Below, one piece after another: positions 23,309-32,131 of a stretch of 44,796 nucleotides of DNA; the first letter of the stretch is position 1, and every line of letters begins with the position of its first letter. The notes beneath the pieces are model-generated. The model was given only the letters and a program-made list of their open reading frames with translations, searched no databases and was not told where the DNA came from. The translations under genes were made by a program, and so were the position numbers. The stretch is from Actinomycetes bacterium. GTDB lineage: Bacteria > Actinomycetota > Actinomycetes > Propionibacteriales > Propionibacteriaceae. The stretch lies in the NCBI GenBank assembly GCA_023443125.1, contig JAEZVO010000038.1, positions 1 to 44,796 on the forward strand, in the 5' to 3' direction.

Positions 23309-24107
23309 TCACTTCTGCTTCGAGAGCTCCACAGCCGCGTTCTCTACTTCCGCCTTCGAGGGCACCTTACCCCCCGTGCCAGTGTCGAAACCCAAGATAG
23401 AGAACCCCTTCTCATTCTCATAGATCACCGCGCAGGCAGTGCCCTTGATGTCGTCTTGCTCGCCGGTGTAACAGTGGACACCTTGGGCAGGTTTCGTCTC
23501 TTCAAACTTGGACTCATCGAATTCCTCGTTGCGAATAATGTCGGGCTCGCCGTCGTCGTCGAGCTTGAAGTCGAATTCATCGACCAGCACCTGCTTGCCG
23601 TCTTTCTCGTACACGTTGCCGATCGAGATTCCGAGACCCTCGCCATCATCGGTCTTTGACCAACCCCCGAACTCACTGGGCAGCGAAGGGCGCTCCTTGC
23701 CTGCGTACTTGCCACCGCCCAGCACCAAGACAAGCGTGATGATGATGGCGATGAGCAGCACGGCACCGATGCCGATACCAATCCACAACACATTCTTCGA
23801 CTTCTGCGGTGCCGGCCCTCCCCCACTGCTGTGGGTGGTTACCCCATTGCTGCAGCCCTCCTTGAGGCGCCTGTTGTCCGCCCCATTGCTGCGGCGACGG
23901 CTGACCACCGGGCTGACTTCCCCACGGCTGCGGCGACGGTTGACCACCGGGCTGACCGCCCCACTGCGGCCCTGACGTGGGCGAAGCCGGTTGACCACCC
24001 CACTGCGGCGCAGATGGTTGGCCTGCCGGTTGACCGCCCCACTGCTGGGGTTGCCGAGGCTTGTTGTTCCCACCTTGATTCCACGGCTGCTGAGGTGGAT
24101 AGCTCAT
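23309..24107 (-). pseudogene. QWGGQP-repeat membrane protein, apparent one-base frameshift
   Basis: Two frames join into one sensible protein. From the ATG at 24107 (GAAGGGAG upstream) frame A encodes MSYPPQQPWNQGG and then repeats of PQQWGGQPGGQPS, about 95 residues. Near 23820-23824 (a run of five C on the + strand) it would have to shift, after which frame B encodes GGPAPQKSKNVLWIG, a transmembrane helix (about 105-127) and a 140-residue extracytoplasmic acidic domain ending at 23309. Deleting one base of the C5 run gives a 265-aa protein; as read, frame A continues into nonsense. A sequence error or phase-variable tract are both possible. The C-terminal domain has two Cys, possibly a disulphide. 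Function unknown. Confidence 0.65.
23848..24060 (-). repeat. Degenerate tandem repeats of about 39 bp (PQ-W-GGQP units)
   Basis: Coding repeats inside the gene above. The unit codes for about 13 residues (PQQWGGQPGGQPS with variants); two adjacent copies at about 23880-23960 are nearly identical. Confidence 0.7.
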
Positions 24108-24237
24108 TACGGCTCCCTTCGTCGAAGTACTACGAGAGTATCCGCCGCTGGGGTTCGTGCACCATCCCTCTTGGGACGCAATTCAGAAACAATACCCTTG
24201 CGTATTATGTAAGCTAGTCGTCACCATGGAGAAACCA
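24108..24237 (+). promoter_or_regulatory. Divergent promoter region for siderophore-interacting protein
   Basis: TATTAT at 24203-24208 is a good -10 box for the rightward gene. I see no convincing -35 and no DtxR/IdeR-type iron box. The other direction serves the repeat protein. Confidence 0.4.
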
Positions 24238-25014
24238 ATGCCTGCCGCAGCCAACACTGCGCGCCCTAAGCCTGCGATCGCCCGACTCACCGTCGCAAGA
24301 AAAGAACAACTCTGCGACTCTATGATTCGCATCGTCTTTTCCGTCGATGAGTTCAACTACGCCGGCTTCGCCGACTCGTATCTCAAACTCTTGTTCGACG
24401 AGCACGGCCCCCTACAGCATGTTCCCGAGCAGCGCCCCACGCTGCGCACCTACACCGTACGGCGCTACGACGCTAACGCGCGCGAGGTCACCGTCGACTT
24501 CGTCGTGCATGGCACTCAAGGGCTCGCGGCCCCGTGGGCGATGCGCTGCGTGCCGGGTGAGCAGGTGCTCGCCCGAGGGCCGGGCGGTAAATGGTCACCA
24601 TCACCCGATGCCGATTTCCACCTGTTCATCGGTGACGAATCAGCCATGCCAGCGATCGCCGCCGGCCTTGAGCAGCTCGACGCACGAGCGCGCGGCCTGG
24701 TCGTCATCGAGACCGAGCACGGCACCCACCAGTTGGACACACCCGACGCCGTGGAAGTGCGCTGGGCACCTCGCGATGGCGAGCCCTACGACGAACAGCG
24801 CCTGGCGCACCTCGTCGCCGCACTCCCCTGGAGCACCTTCGGCGACGTCAGCGTCTTCGCCCACGGAGAGCGCGGCGCGATGAAGGCACTGCGCCCGGTG
24901 TTCAAGGAACGCAACGTGCCTGCCGACCGATTGAGCATCTCAGGCTACTGGGCATTCGGTCGCATCGAGGATGAGTTCCAGGCAGAGAAGAAGACCGCCA
25001 TCGGCAAGATCTAG
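24238..25014 (+). CDS. Siderophore-interacting protein (FAD ferric reductase, ViuB/SIP family)
   Basis: About 258 aa. I start at the second ATG (MPAAANTARP) because GGAG lies 7 bases upstream; the ATG at 24226 (MEKPMP) is the alternative. The FAD-binding domain holds the family motif RTYTVRRYD followed by DFVVHG and the PWAMRCVPGEQV stretch; the C-terminal domain carries FIGDESAMPAIAAGLEQL and the SGYWAFGR end with the basic tail. Members reduce ferric-siderophores in the cytoplasm to release iron. No transporter or siderophore genes are next to it, so it probably serves uptake systems elsewhere. Confidence 0.9.
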   Translation: MPAAANTARPKPAIARLTVARKEQLCDSMIRIVFSVDEFNYAGFADSYLKLLFDEHGPLQHVPEQRPTLRTYTVRRYDANAREVTVDFVVHGTQGLAAPWAMRCVPGEQVLARGPGGKWSPSPDADFHLFIGDESAMPAIAAGLEQLDARARGLVVIETEHGTHQLDTPDAVEVRWAPRDGEPYDEQRLAHLVAALPWSTFGDVSVFAHGERGAMKALRPVFKERNVPADRLSISGYWAFGRIEDEFQAEKKTAIGKI

Positions 25015-25154
25015 CGCTACATCCGGCTGCCCCCCCCGCCGCATCCGCATTACGACAAGAGTTCATAACAATCTGCCGATGCGTTCCACTGTGATCTACG
25101 CGTCCGCTAGCGTATGTCGCGACCAATTCAACGACGCATTCATTTGAGGTCACT
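25015..25154 (+). promoter_or_regulatory. Upstream region of the ggu-like sugar operon
   Basis: 140 bp, no gene. A TAGCGT box (about 25108-25113) is a possible -10. A cytosine-rich run (CCCCCCCC, 25031-25038) and no clear operator. GAGG five bases before GTG 25155 is the ribosome site. Confidence 0.3.
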
Positions 25155-26717
25155 GTGGACACCATGCAACGAGGCAAAGCCATCCTCGAGATGCAGCGCA
25201 TCACGAAGACATTTCCAGGTGTAAAAGCACTCGACGAGGTGAGCTTCCGAGTGCAGGAAGGCACCATCCACTCGCTCTGCGGCGAAAACGGTGCGGGAAA
25301 GTCCACGCTGATGAAAGTGCTCTCCGGCGTCTGGCCGTACGGCTCCTACGACGGCAGCATCATCTTCGACGGCGAAGAATGCCAATTCGCCACCATCCGC
25401 GACTCCGAGGCGAAAGGCATCGTCATCATTCACCAGGAGCTCGCGCTCATCCCCGAACTCTCCATCGCTGAGAACATCTTCCTGGGTAACGAACGCCGTC
25501 GTGGGCTCAGCATCGACTGGGCACAAACCCGTCGCGAGGCGAAGGAACTCATGGAAGAGGTTGGGCTCGACGACAACCCAGACACCCCCGTGAAAGAGAT
25601 CGGCGTCGGTAAACAGCAACTCGTCGAGATCGCGAAGGCGCTCTCCAAGGACGTGCGCCTGCTCATCCTGGACGAGCCGACGTCGGCGCTGAATGAAGAG
25701 GAGTCGGCCCATCTGTTGAACCTCATGCGCGCCCAGCGTGAGCGCGGTATCTCGCAGATCATGATCTCGCACAAACTCAATGAGATCGCGGAGATCTCCG
25801 ACGACATCACCGTCATCCGCGACGGCAAAGCCGTCGAAACCATGCACATCACCGACCACCAGGTGGACGAAGACCACGTCATCCGCCTCATGGTGGGCCG
25901 CCCCCTCGACAACCGCTTCCCCGACCGCGAACCCCACATCGGTGAGCCTCTCTTCGAGCTGCGCGACTGGACGGTGCGCCACCCGACGATCCAAGACCGA
26001 CTCATCTGCAAAGGCTCGAACATCGAGGTCCGTGCCGGTGAAGTAGTGGGGCTCGCAGGCCTCATGGGCGCCGGCCGCACGGAACTTGCGCGCTCCGTGT
26101 TCGGCCACTCATACGGGGTATTCCAGCACGGCACGGTGCTGATGCACGGCAAGGAAGTCGACACCAGTTCCGTTCCCGCTGCGATCAACGCCGGCATCGC
26201 GTACCTGCCCGAAGACCGCAAGACGCAAGGGTTGAACCTGCTCGACGACATCAAAGGCCAGGTCGTGTCATCGAAGCTGAAGAAGGCCTGCCAAGGTGGC
26301 ATCAGCATCGACTGGCACCACGTGCGCACCACAGCGCGCCAATACCGCGAAGAGATGCGCATCAAGGCGCCCACCGTCGACACCCCCGTTGCGACGCTGT
26401 CGGGCGGGAACATGCAGAAGGTAGTGCTGGCGAAGTGGATCTACAGCGACCCAGAGCTGCTGATCCTCGACGAGCCCACGCGCGGCATCGACGTCGGGGC
26501 CAAATTCGAGATCTACCAGCTCATCAACAAGCTTGCGGCAGACGGTAAAGCCGTCATCGTCATCTCCTCGGAGCTGCCCGAGCTGCTCGGTATCACCGAT
26601 CGCATCTACACCATTTTTGAAGGCGCCGTCACCGGTTGCCTCGATACTCAAGACGCCGATCAGGAATCCCTGATGCGCCTCATCAACCCCACCTCGGCAC
26701 GCCCCGCCACAGTCTGA
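25155..26717 (+). CDS. gguA: Monosaccharide ABC transporter ATPase, GguA/MmsA-like (two NBDs)
   Basis: 520 aa with two fused nucleotide-binding domains, the CUT2 layout. First NBD: Walker A GENGAGKST (about 44-52), signature region EIGVGKQQLVEIAKAL, Walker B LLILDEPTSAL. Second NBD: degenerate P-loop GLMGAGRTELARSVFG, signature LSGGNMQKVVLAKWI, Walker B LLILDEPTRGID. Start is GTG with GAGGT just upstream; ATG at 25164 is the alternative. It powers uptake of monosaccharides such as xylose, arabinose, galactose or glucose in ChvE-GguAB systems. First gene of an operon with the permease (21 bp on) and the binding protein. Confidence 0.92.
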   Translation: MDTMQRGKAILEMQRITKTFPGVKALDEVSFRVQEGTIHSLCGENGAGKSTLMKVLSGVWPYGSYDGSIIFDGEECQFATIRDSEAKGIVIIHQELALIPELSIAENIFLGNERRRGLSIDWAQTRREAKELMEEVGLDDNPDTPVKEIGVGKQQLVEIAKALSKDVRLLILDEPTSALNEEESAHLLNLMRAQRERGISQIMISHKLNEIAEISDDITVIRDGKAVETMHITDHQVDEDHVIRLMVGRPLDNRFPDREPHIGEPLFELRDWTVRHPTIQDRLICKGSNIEVRAGEVVGLAGLMGAGRTELARSVFGHSYGVFQHGTVLMHGKEVDTSSVPAAINAGIAYLPEDRKTQGLNLLDDIKGQVVSSKLKKACQGGISIDWHHVRTTARQYREEMRIKAPTVDTPVATLSGGNMQKVVLAKWIYSDPELLILDEPTRGIDVGAKFEIYQLINKLAADGKAVIVISSELPELLGITDRIYTIFEGAVTGCLDTQDADQESLMRLINPTSARPATV

Positions 26718-26738
26718 TTTTGGAGGCATTGCACAACT

Positions 26739-28013
26739 ATGTTGGAGAAGCTCAAGCAACTCATCGGCGGTAACTTCCGCCAGCTCGCCATGGTGGTGGT
26801 GTTGCTCCTGGAAATTGTGCTGTTCCAAGTGCTCACAGGCGGCACCGTCTTGTCCGCACAGAACCTGCAGAACGTCATCTCGGGCAACGCCTACGTGCTC
26901 ATCCTGGCGATGGGCATGGTGCTGGTCATCATCGCCGGGCACATCGATCTCTCTGTCGGATCCGTCGCAGCCGTCGTCGGCATCGTGCTCGCGGTGCTGA
27001 CCACGTCGATAGGGCTGCCATGGTGGGTCGGCATCCTGGGTGGCCTCGGCGTCGGCGTGGTCATCGGCTTGTGGCACGGCTTCTGGGTGGCGATCGTCGG
27101 GGTACCCGCATTCGTCGTCACCCTGGCCGGCATGCTCATGTTCCGAGGCCTCAACCAGTACATCGGCAATTCGAACTCGATTCCCGTACCTCAAGAAGTG
27201 CGCAAGCTGGGTGCCGGCTACATGAATTTCTTGCCTCCCATCGAGACGGGCAACTGGATCATTAACTCCCCGACAGTCATCCTCGCCGTGGGCGCGGCAC
27301 TGATCTTCACCGCCTTGAAGATGCGCAGCCGTGCGAAGCTGGTGCGCGCTGGTGCTGAGGTGCCGCCCGCCTGGGCGCACTGGACGCAGATCATTTTCGC
27401 GTGCGCGGTGCTCCTGGGCCTTGGCTGGGTATTCGCGACGGGACGCCCCGGCACCTCGTTCCCCATCCCTGGCGTGCTGGTGATCGCGCTCTTCCTCTTC
27501 TACAACTTCCTGGCCCGCAACACCCCGCTCGGCCGGAGCGTGTACGCCGTCGGCGGTAACCGTACTGCCGCCGCACTCACGGGTATCTCGGTGCGCAAGG
27601 TGAACTTCTTTGTCATGTTCAACTCCTCGGTGCTCGCCGCGATCGCCGGCATGGTGTTCGTCGGCCGTTCCACCGCGTCGACGCCCTTCGACGGCACCAT
27701 GTGGGAGTTGGATGCGATCGCGTCGGTCTTCATCGGCGGAGCGTCCGTGTGGGGCGGCATCGGCACCGTCGGAGGCACGATGGTCGGCGCCCTGGTCATG
27801 GCGTTCCTCAACAACGGCCTGCAGCTCATGGGTGCCGGCGCGGACTGGACCCAGATGATCAAGGGCCTCGTGCTGCTGCTCGCCGTTGCCTTCGACGTCA
27901 TCTCGAAGCTACAAGGCAAACCATCCATCATCGGGCATCTCCTGAAGAAGAGACCCGCTACCCAGGGCGAGGCAACCGCCGAGCCCGTCGCCGAGAAGCC
28001 GGACGTGGCTTAG
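26739..28013 (+). CDS. gguB: Monosaccharide ABC transporter permease, GguB/MmsB-like
   Basis: 424 aa, about 10 membrane helices, longer than the usual 330-aa CUT2 permease, as is typical of GguB/MmsB proteins. The signature GHIDLSVGSVAAVVGI near residues 65-85 and a cytoplasmic loop (TALKMRSRAKLVRAGAEVPP) with inserted length are seen. It pairs with itself to form the pore and with the upstream ATPase. The C-terminus is a charged tail (ATQGEATAEPVAEKPDVA). 38 bp precede the binding-protein gene. Confidence 0.92.
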   Translation: MLEKLKQLIGGNFRQLAMVVVLLLEIVLFQVLTGGTVLSAQNLQNVISGNAYVLILAMGMVLVIIAGHIDLSVGSVAAVVGIVLAVLTTSIGLPWWVGILGGLGVGVVIGLWHGFWVAIVGVPAFVVTLAGMLMFRGLNQYIGNSNSIPVPQEVRKLGAGYMNFLPPIETGNWIINSPTVILAVGAALIFTALKMRSRAKLVRAGAEVPPAWAHWTQIIFACAVLLGLGWVFATGRPGTSFPIPGVLVIALFLFYNFLARNTPLGRSVYAVGGNRTAAALTGISVRKVNFFVMFNSSVLAAIAGMVFVGRSTASTPFDGTMWELDAIASVFIGGASVWGGIGTVGGTMVGALVMAFLNNGLQLMGAGADWTQMIKGLVLLLAVAFDVISKLQGKPSIIGHLLKKRPATQGEATAEPVAEKPDVA

Positions 28014-28051
28014 GCACATCTACACCCGGATCCAACAGAAAGGTACACAAC

Positions 28052-29191
28052 ATGCGGATCCTCAAGTCCATCGCAGCCATCAGCGCGGCTGGCGCCATGG
28101 CACTCTCCCTGGCCGCCTGCGGAGGCGGCAATGCCGGCAATGCGGGCAATGGCGGCAACGGTTCCGACCAGGGCGGGGGCGACAACGCTGAGAACGTCAA
28201 GGTCGGCATCGCGCTGCCGCAGAAGACCTCGGAAAACTGGGTGGAGGCCGAGGGCTTCTTCCAAGAAACCTGCAAGGAGAAGAAGCTCGACTGCACGCTG
28301 CAGTTCGCCAACGGCGGCGTCGCTGAACAGCAGAACCAGGTAGACGCGATGATCACCTCCGGTGTGAAGGTGCTCATCATTGGCGCTCTCGACGGCACCT
28401 CACTCGGCACCCAGCTGCAGAAGGCCAAGGATGACGGCATCGCCGTGATCGCCTACGACCGCCTCCTCATGGACACCGAAAACGTCGACAACTACGTCGC
28501 CTACGACAGCTACCAGGTGGGCGTGAAGCAGGGCGAGGCCCTGCTCGAAGGTCTCAAGAAGCAGAAGGGCGACGGCCCCTACACCATCGAGCTCGTCGCC
28601 GGCTCCAACGACGACTCCAACACGTCACGATTCTTCGAAGGCGGTATGTCCGTGCTGCAGCCGAAGATCGACGACGGCACCATCACCGTCGGCTCGGGGC
28701 AGACGAAGCAGTCGCAGGCCGCCACCCAGGGCTGGGACCCGAAGAACGCGCAGTCGCGCATGGACGCCATCCTGTCGCAGAACTACCCCGGCGATAAGGT
28801 GCCCGACGGCATCCTCTCCCCCAACGACACGCTCGCTCGCGCGGTGCTCACCTCCGTGCAGCAGGCAGGCAAGGAACAGCCCGTGGTGACGGGCCAGGAC
28901 TCCGAGGTTGAGTCGCTGAAGTGGATCATGGAGGGCAAGCAGTACTCCACCATCTCGAAGCCCACGCTGCCGCTGGTACAGACATCGATTGATCTCGCCA
29001 TCAAGCTGGCCTCCGGTGAGAAGGACCTCAAGGAGCTGAACGGCATCCAGGTGAGCACCGACCAGTCCAACAACAACACGAAGGACGTGCCATCCTTCCT
29101 GCTGGAGCCGATCGTCGCCACCAAGGAAAACGCGAAAGAGGTGTACAAGGACGAACCGAAGAAGCTTGAAGCCGTGAACTCGGTGGGCTAA
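28052..29191 (+). CDS. chvE: Monosaccharide-binding lipoprotein, ChvE-like
   Basis: 379 aa from ATG at 28052 (AGAAAGG upstream); the frame is open further upstream only as a shadow of the permease. Signal peptide with lipobox LAAC (Cys at about 23), then a Gly/Asn-rich linker. The periplasmic-binding fold of type I has VGIALPQKTSENW, GVKVLIIGALDGTSL, IAYDRLLMDTENVDNYVAYDS and GQDSEVESLKW. The long insert about residues 220-260 is typical of ChvE relatives. It should sit lipid-anchored outside and hand sugar to the GguAB pore. Last gene of the operon; a strong terminator follows. Confidence 0.92.
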   Translation: MRILKSIAAISAAGAMALSLAACGGGNAGNAGNGGNGSDQGGGDNAENVKVGIALPQKTSENWVEAEGFFQETCKEKKLDCTLQFANGGVAEQQNQVDAMITSGVKVLIIGALDGTSLGTQLQKAKDDGIAVIAYDRLLMDTENVDNYVAYDSYQVGVKQGEALLEGLKKQKGDGPYTIELVAGSNDDSNTSRFFEGGMSVLQPKIDDGTITVGSGQTKQSQAATQGWDPKNAQSRMDAILSQNYPGDKVPDGILSPNDTLARAVLTSVQQAGKEQPVVTGQDSEVESLKWIMEGKQYSTISKPTLPLVQTSIDLAIKLASGEKDLKELNGIQVSTDQSNNNTKDVPSFLLEPIVATKENAKEVYKDEPKKLEAVNSVG

Positions 29192-29212
29192 TCCTTCGCT
29201 TCCTGCACATCG

Positions 29213-29250
29213 GTGGGGCTGGGGCCTGAAGGCCTCGGCCCCACTTGTTT
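29213..29250 (+). terminator. Terminator of the ggu-chvE-like operon
   Basis: A stem of about 14 bp, GTGGGGCTGGGGCC / GGCCTCGGCCCCAC (two G-U pairs), loop TGAA, then TTGTTT. Good intrinsic terminator, 21 bp after the chvE stop. Confidence 0.88.
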
Positions 29251-29265
29251 GCCCTTCGCCTTCGT

Positions 29266-29271
29266 TACAGT
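29266..29271 (+). promoter_or_regulatory. -10 box TACAGT for leaderless membrane protein gene
   Basis: TACAGT is followed by six bases (GTGAGA) and the ATG at 29278. A TTGTT stretch sits about where a -35 should be, overlapping the tail of the preceding terminator. Confidence 0.55.
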
Positions 29272-29277
29272 GTGAGA

Positions 29278-30252
29278 ATGCCTTTGGAGGAGATACCCCT
29301 CACCACACCATTAGAGCGGGCACCTCGTCGGCTTCTCATAGAGACCGATCAGGGACGTGTCTTGTTCGAGTATCGAACCGGTCACGAGCGAAACCTCTTC
29401 ATCGCGTACCTCCCGAGCGGCCGAAAACGCGATGCGTGGGGGTTTCCGCGCACGCAGACGGTGCGTCAGGCGGTGGCGGCAGCGGCGGGGTTGCGGCCCT
29501 TGCGTGCCTTCGCAGTGGAGCAGGGGATCATCGTCGCCAAGACCAATCACGCACGGCAGGTGCTCAACCTCGTCCCCTTCATCATCGGTGGGGCGCTGGC
29601 GATCGTCGGCCTTGCGTGGGAGTCCCTCGGATTCCTGCGGTTCCTCCTCATGGGCGTTGGCGTTGCCGCGGTGGTGATTGGCATGGACGCGGCAAAGAAG
29701 GGAAACTATTCGCGCTCCTGGGTGGTGCGCCAGGGGAAGCACGACGAGATCACCGCGGCCGAGCAGTTCCAACTGCCCGCGCTACCGCAGGAGGTGGACA
29801 TCGACGATGTGAAGGCCGAGTACGGCCGGCTACTCAGCGACGTGGTGTACCGCATCGAATGCCCCGCGCTGTTTGATCCGCACGAGCCCACGTCGAAGGC
29901 CTTCACGCTGGCTCTCCTCCAGTGGGACAACAACGACGGCATGCTGAGCGACGAGGAGCGTCGCGCACTCGCTACCCGGGTGCGCTCCACATTCGACGCA
30001 GCCCGCGCCAACGCTGAGCGCATCGGCATGGCGCACATTCCCGCGACGTCCCGAGAGAAGGCCGGCACTGCGCTCAAGGCCGCCAGGCTGGCTGCCGACG
30101 AGTCGGCCACCGACGCGGAACGCGCCGCTGCGCTGGACCGCGCCGTCGCCATCCTCGACGAGTTGGCGCTCTACTACCTTCCCTCTGGCGCGCAGGCTCG
30201 CAAGGCCATCACTGGGCGCGCTCCGCTCCAGCTGCCCGGAAGGAGGGCGTGA
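29278..30252 (+). CDS. Unknown two-TM membrane protein, first of a paralogous pair
   Basis: 324 aa; I do not recognise the family. Residues 1-90 are a basic soluble region, then two membrane helices at about 96-113 and 117-136, and a soluble C-terminal domain (about 175-310) rich in Ala and charged residues. The C-terminal part contains VVYRIECPALFDP, then ARANAERIGMAHIP, and ends AILDELALYYLP. The same elements recur in the next gene (YRIECSALFD, AQANAERLGFEHLP, DSLALYYLP). Starts as a likely leaderless mRNA. It overlaps the next gene by one base (TGATG), so the two are probably made together. Confidence 0.7.
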   Translation: MPLEEIPLTTPLERAPRRLLIETDQGRVLFEYRTGHERNLFIAYLPSGRKRDAWGFPRTQTVRQAVAAAAGLRPLRAFAVEQGIIVAKTNHARQVLNLVPFIIGGALAIVGLAWESLGFLRFLLMGVGVAAVVIGMDAAKKGNYSRSWVVRQGKHDEITAAEQFQLPALPQEVDIDDVKAEYGRLLSDVVYRIECPALFDPHEPTSKAFTLALLQWDNNDGMLSDEERRALATRVRSTFDAARANAERIGMAHIPATSREKAGTALKAARLAADESATDAERAAALDRAVAILDELALYYLPSGAQARKAITGRAPLQLPGRRA

Positions 30253-31286
30253 TGGTTGACACCTGGCAGCCCATCCCGCTCGAAGCGACGTGGGGAGAGT
30301 TCGAGCCCGGCTTCTGCCTCCTGTACACCAACGTTGACGCCATCGTCGTGGATGCCCGAAGAGACTATGACGGGGGACGTTGGGAGGATAACAAGATCAA
30401 GCTGGTGATGCAGCGCGTCAACGGCGAGCGGATGGAAGAGAAAGTGAAGCCTGACGTGCCCATCGGCAAGACCGGTGCGGCGCGGCTGTCCGGCGACGGG
30501 AACGAAGGCGACGTGGTCCGCGCAATCGTCATCCCGACGGTGGTGTGGAGCGAGGACAAGCTCTTTTCGACACGCAACCTCGTCGTGATACTGGCGACCA
30601 CGCTCACCATCACGCTCATGATGGCCATACTCGATGGGTCTGCGTTTTACTTGGCATTCTTGACCGGTGGCGCGGTGGGCGAGTCGATTCGTCGGTTCTG
30701 GAAATCGCGCAACAAGGCGCAGATCATGGCGCCGGACAAGCTGGGCATCACGATGGAGACCATCCTCCCCTACGCGCTCACCCGTGAGCAGGGCAAGCTC
30801 TGGGTGCCGCCGTCAGCGAACGCAGACCGTCGCCAGCTGGTGTTCCAGCGCGTCGACGCCATCCGCACCCATTACCTGGAGCTTCGCGAAGACATCGCCT
30901 ACCGGATCGAGTGTTCGGCACTGTTCGACCAGGCCGTGCCCGCGACAGCCGAGTTTGAGGCTGCGCTCGTGGCGTTCGACGACGCCACCGACGCCACAGG
31001 TACCGACGAGCTCGACGCGCTCGCCTCGGATGTGGAGGTGAGTTTCAACGTCGCTCAGGCGAACGCCGAACGGCTCGGCTTTGAGCACCTGCCCGAGCAG
31101 GCTCGCTCGGATGCCCGACGGGCCGGCAAGGCCGCGCGCCTCGCGGCCGGGGCCACGACGGAGGGCGAGCGTCAGGCGTCGCTCATCCAGGTCAAGCGCA
31201 TTCTCGACTCGCTGGCGCTCTACTACCTGCCCGCCCTCGACGAGCGCCTGGCCATCGAGGCCGGACCAAGCGCCGTGCAACCATGA
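30252..31286 (+). CDS. Unknown two-TM membrane protein, second of the pair
   Basis: 344 aa from the ATG at 30252; AGGAGGG lies 4-5 bases upstream (a GTG at 30249 is crowded by it). N-terminal soluble part (1-105), two hydrophobic helices at about 109-126 and 129-145, then a C-terminal domain homologous to that of the preceding gene. The N-terminal parts are not clearly alike. The C-terminal helices with ANAER have coiled-coil-like character. The pair looks like an old tandem duplication followed by divergence, and may form a heteromer. It ends 2 bp before a 40-bp palindrome. Confidence 0.68.
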   Translation: MVDTWQPIPLEATWGEFEPGFCLLYTNVDAIVVDARRDYDGGRWEDNKIKLVMQRVNGERMEEKVKPDVPIGKTGAARLSGDGNEGDVVRAIVIPTVVWSEDKLFSTRNLVVILATTLTITLMMAILDGSAFYLAFLTGGAVGESIRRFWKSRNKAQIMAPDKLGITMETILPYALTREQGKLWVPPSANADRRQLVFQRVDAIRTHYLELREDIAYRIECSALFDQAVPATAEFEAALVAFDDATDATGTDELDALASDVEVSFNVAQANAERLGFEHLPEQARSDARRAGKAARLAAGATTEGERQASLIQVKRILDSLALYYLPALDERLAIEAGPSAVQP

Positions 31287-31288
31287 TG

Positions 31289-31328
31289 GTGTGAGATCTA
31301 TTGCGGGTTTCCGCAATAGATCTCACAC
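31289..31328. repeat. 40-bp perfect palindrome, copy 1
   Basis: An 18-bp perfect inverted repeat (GTGTGAGATCTATTGCGG on each strand) with a GTTT loop. It begins 2 bp after the stop of the unknown membrane protein, and its right arm contains the stop codon of the decayed DUF559-type gene. It could also end transcription in either direction. Confidence 0.9.
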
Positions 31329-32103
31329 GTTGAGGCATCTGCAGTACGCGCGCGCCTTCTTGCCGCCCCACCCGCCCCGCTGCAGTCCGCGGGCTACTTG
31401 CTGCGCGCTCATGCACGCGTCGACGACGACCTGCCGCCAGCCGAAGCGCACGGTGCGCTCGTCGCGGTCAAGCATGTGCTCGTTATCGCGGTGGTAGTCA
31501 TGGGCCTTGTCGCGGTGATAGCGGCCACCGTCGAGTTCGACGATGAGCGCACGGTGGCGCTGCCGGGCGCGTTGACGCAAGCGATTGAGGAGGCGCTGCC
31601 GGGGTGGTGAACCCGTCGGCCAATGCGCGCGTGAGCAGAGCGACGGCGGGGATTTCCGGGCGAATGTCGGCGGTGTCGAGCACCGTGTCCTCGACGGTGG
31701 TGATGGCCGGGGTACCCCGCGGGGCCCGGATGCCCCGTCGGAAGCGAATCTGGTAGGGCCCGAGCTGGAACTCCCGCCTCGCATGGGCCACCCAAATCAC
31801 GATCTCCTTGGGCTCATCATCGACAATGCCGCGCACGAACGCTGCGGCCTCCATGCCCGCTACCGCATCGTCGCCTCCGACGAGCAACCCCGCCCACAGC
31901 GCGCTGATCCACGTGAGCGGCGTCGTCAGGTACACGCCTGGTGCGCAGCGCTGCCACCGGCAGGTGAGACGCATGATCTGCCCGCGTGAATAGCCCATGG
32001 CGGCGAGCTGGCGGCTGCTGATCACGCCAGCTTGCTGGCGGAGGATTCGCTGGAGTTCTTGCGCTGCTCCCATTGCATGATCCTGACGTACGCAGGAGGC
32101 CAT
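31323..32103 (-). pseudogene. Decayed AbiEi-antitoxin-like / DUF559 (Vsr-like) protein
   Basis: N-terminal part (from ATG 32073, AGGA upstream; ATG 32103 possible) has the winged-helix-like stretch LQRILRQQAGVISSRQLAAMG and RCAPGVYL, typical of the AbiEi-type N-domain linked to DUF559 proteins. Frame 1 holds to ALADGFTTPA; at about 31594-31599 one base must be removed to continue in RLLNRLRQRARQRHRALI. The next residues, VELDGGRYHRDKAHDYHRDNE, are the end of the DUF559 endonuclease-like core, so roughly 50-60 codons that normally lie between are missing. C-terminal RFGWRQVV and GGWGG are retained. Frameshift plus internal deletion make this a pseudogene. Confidence 0.7.
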
Positions 32104-32131
32104 GCGAAAGGGGGTGTGGATAACTCACAAT

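Noticed and set aside
23815..23830. Programmed frameshift in the repeat protein
   Set aside because: No slippery heptamer fits; the required skip is best explained by one extra base in the C5 run.
23848..24060. Regular repeats that could look like a CRISPR array
   Set aside because: They are in-frame coding repeats (PQ-W-GGQP), with no unique spacers and no cas genes.
24190..24237. DtxR/IdeR iron box before the siderophore-interacting protein
   Set aside because: I could not match the two-fold TTAGG-type consensus; only a -10 box is clear.
27701..28051. N-terminal extension of the ChvE-like protein
   Set aside because: The extra 117 codons overlap the permease in another frame and would bury the lipoprotein signal; the ATG at 28052 has a ribosome site.
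31289..31328. Palindrome as a plain intrinsic terminator
   Set aside because: No U-tract on either side, and a near-identical copy lies 800 bp away between two - strand genes, which a terminator need not explain; it may still stop transcripts.
32115..32123. Perfect DnaA-box match TTATCCACA on the - strand, next to palindrome copy 2
   Set aside because: One 9-base match is expected about once in three windows this size by chance; no cluster, no dnaA or dnaN nearby.
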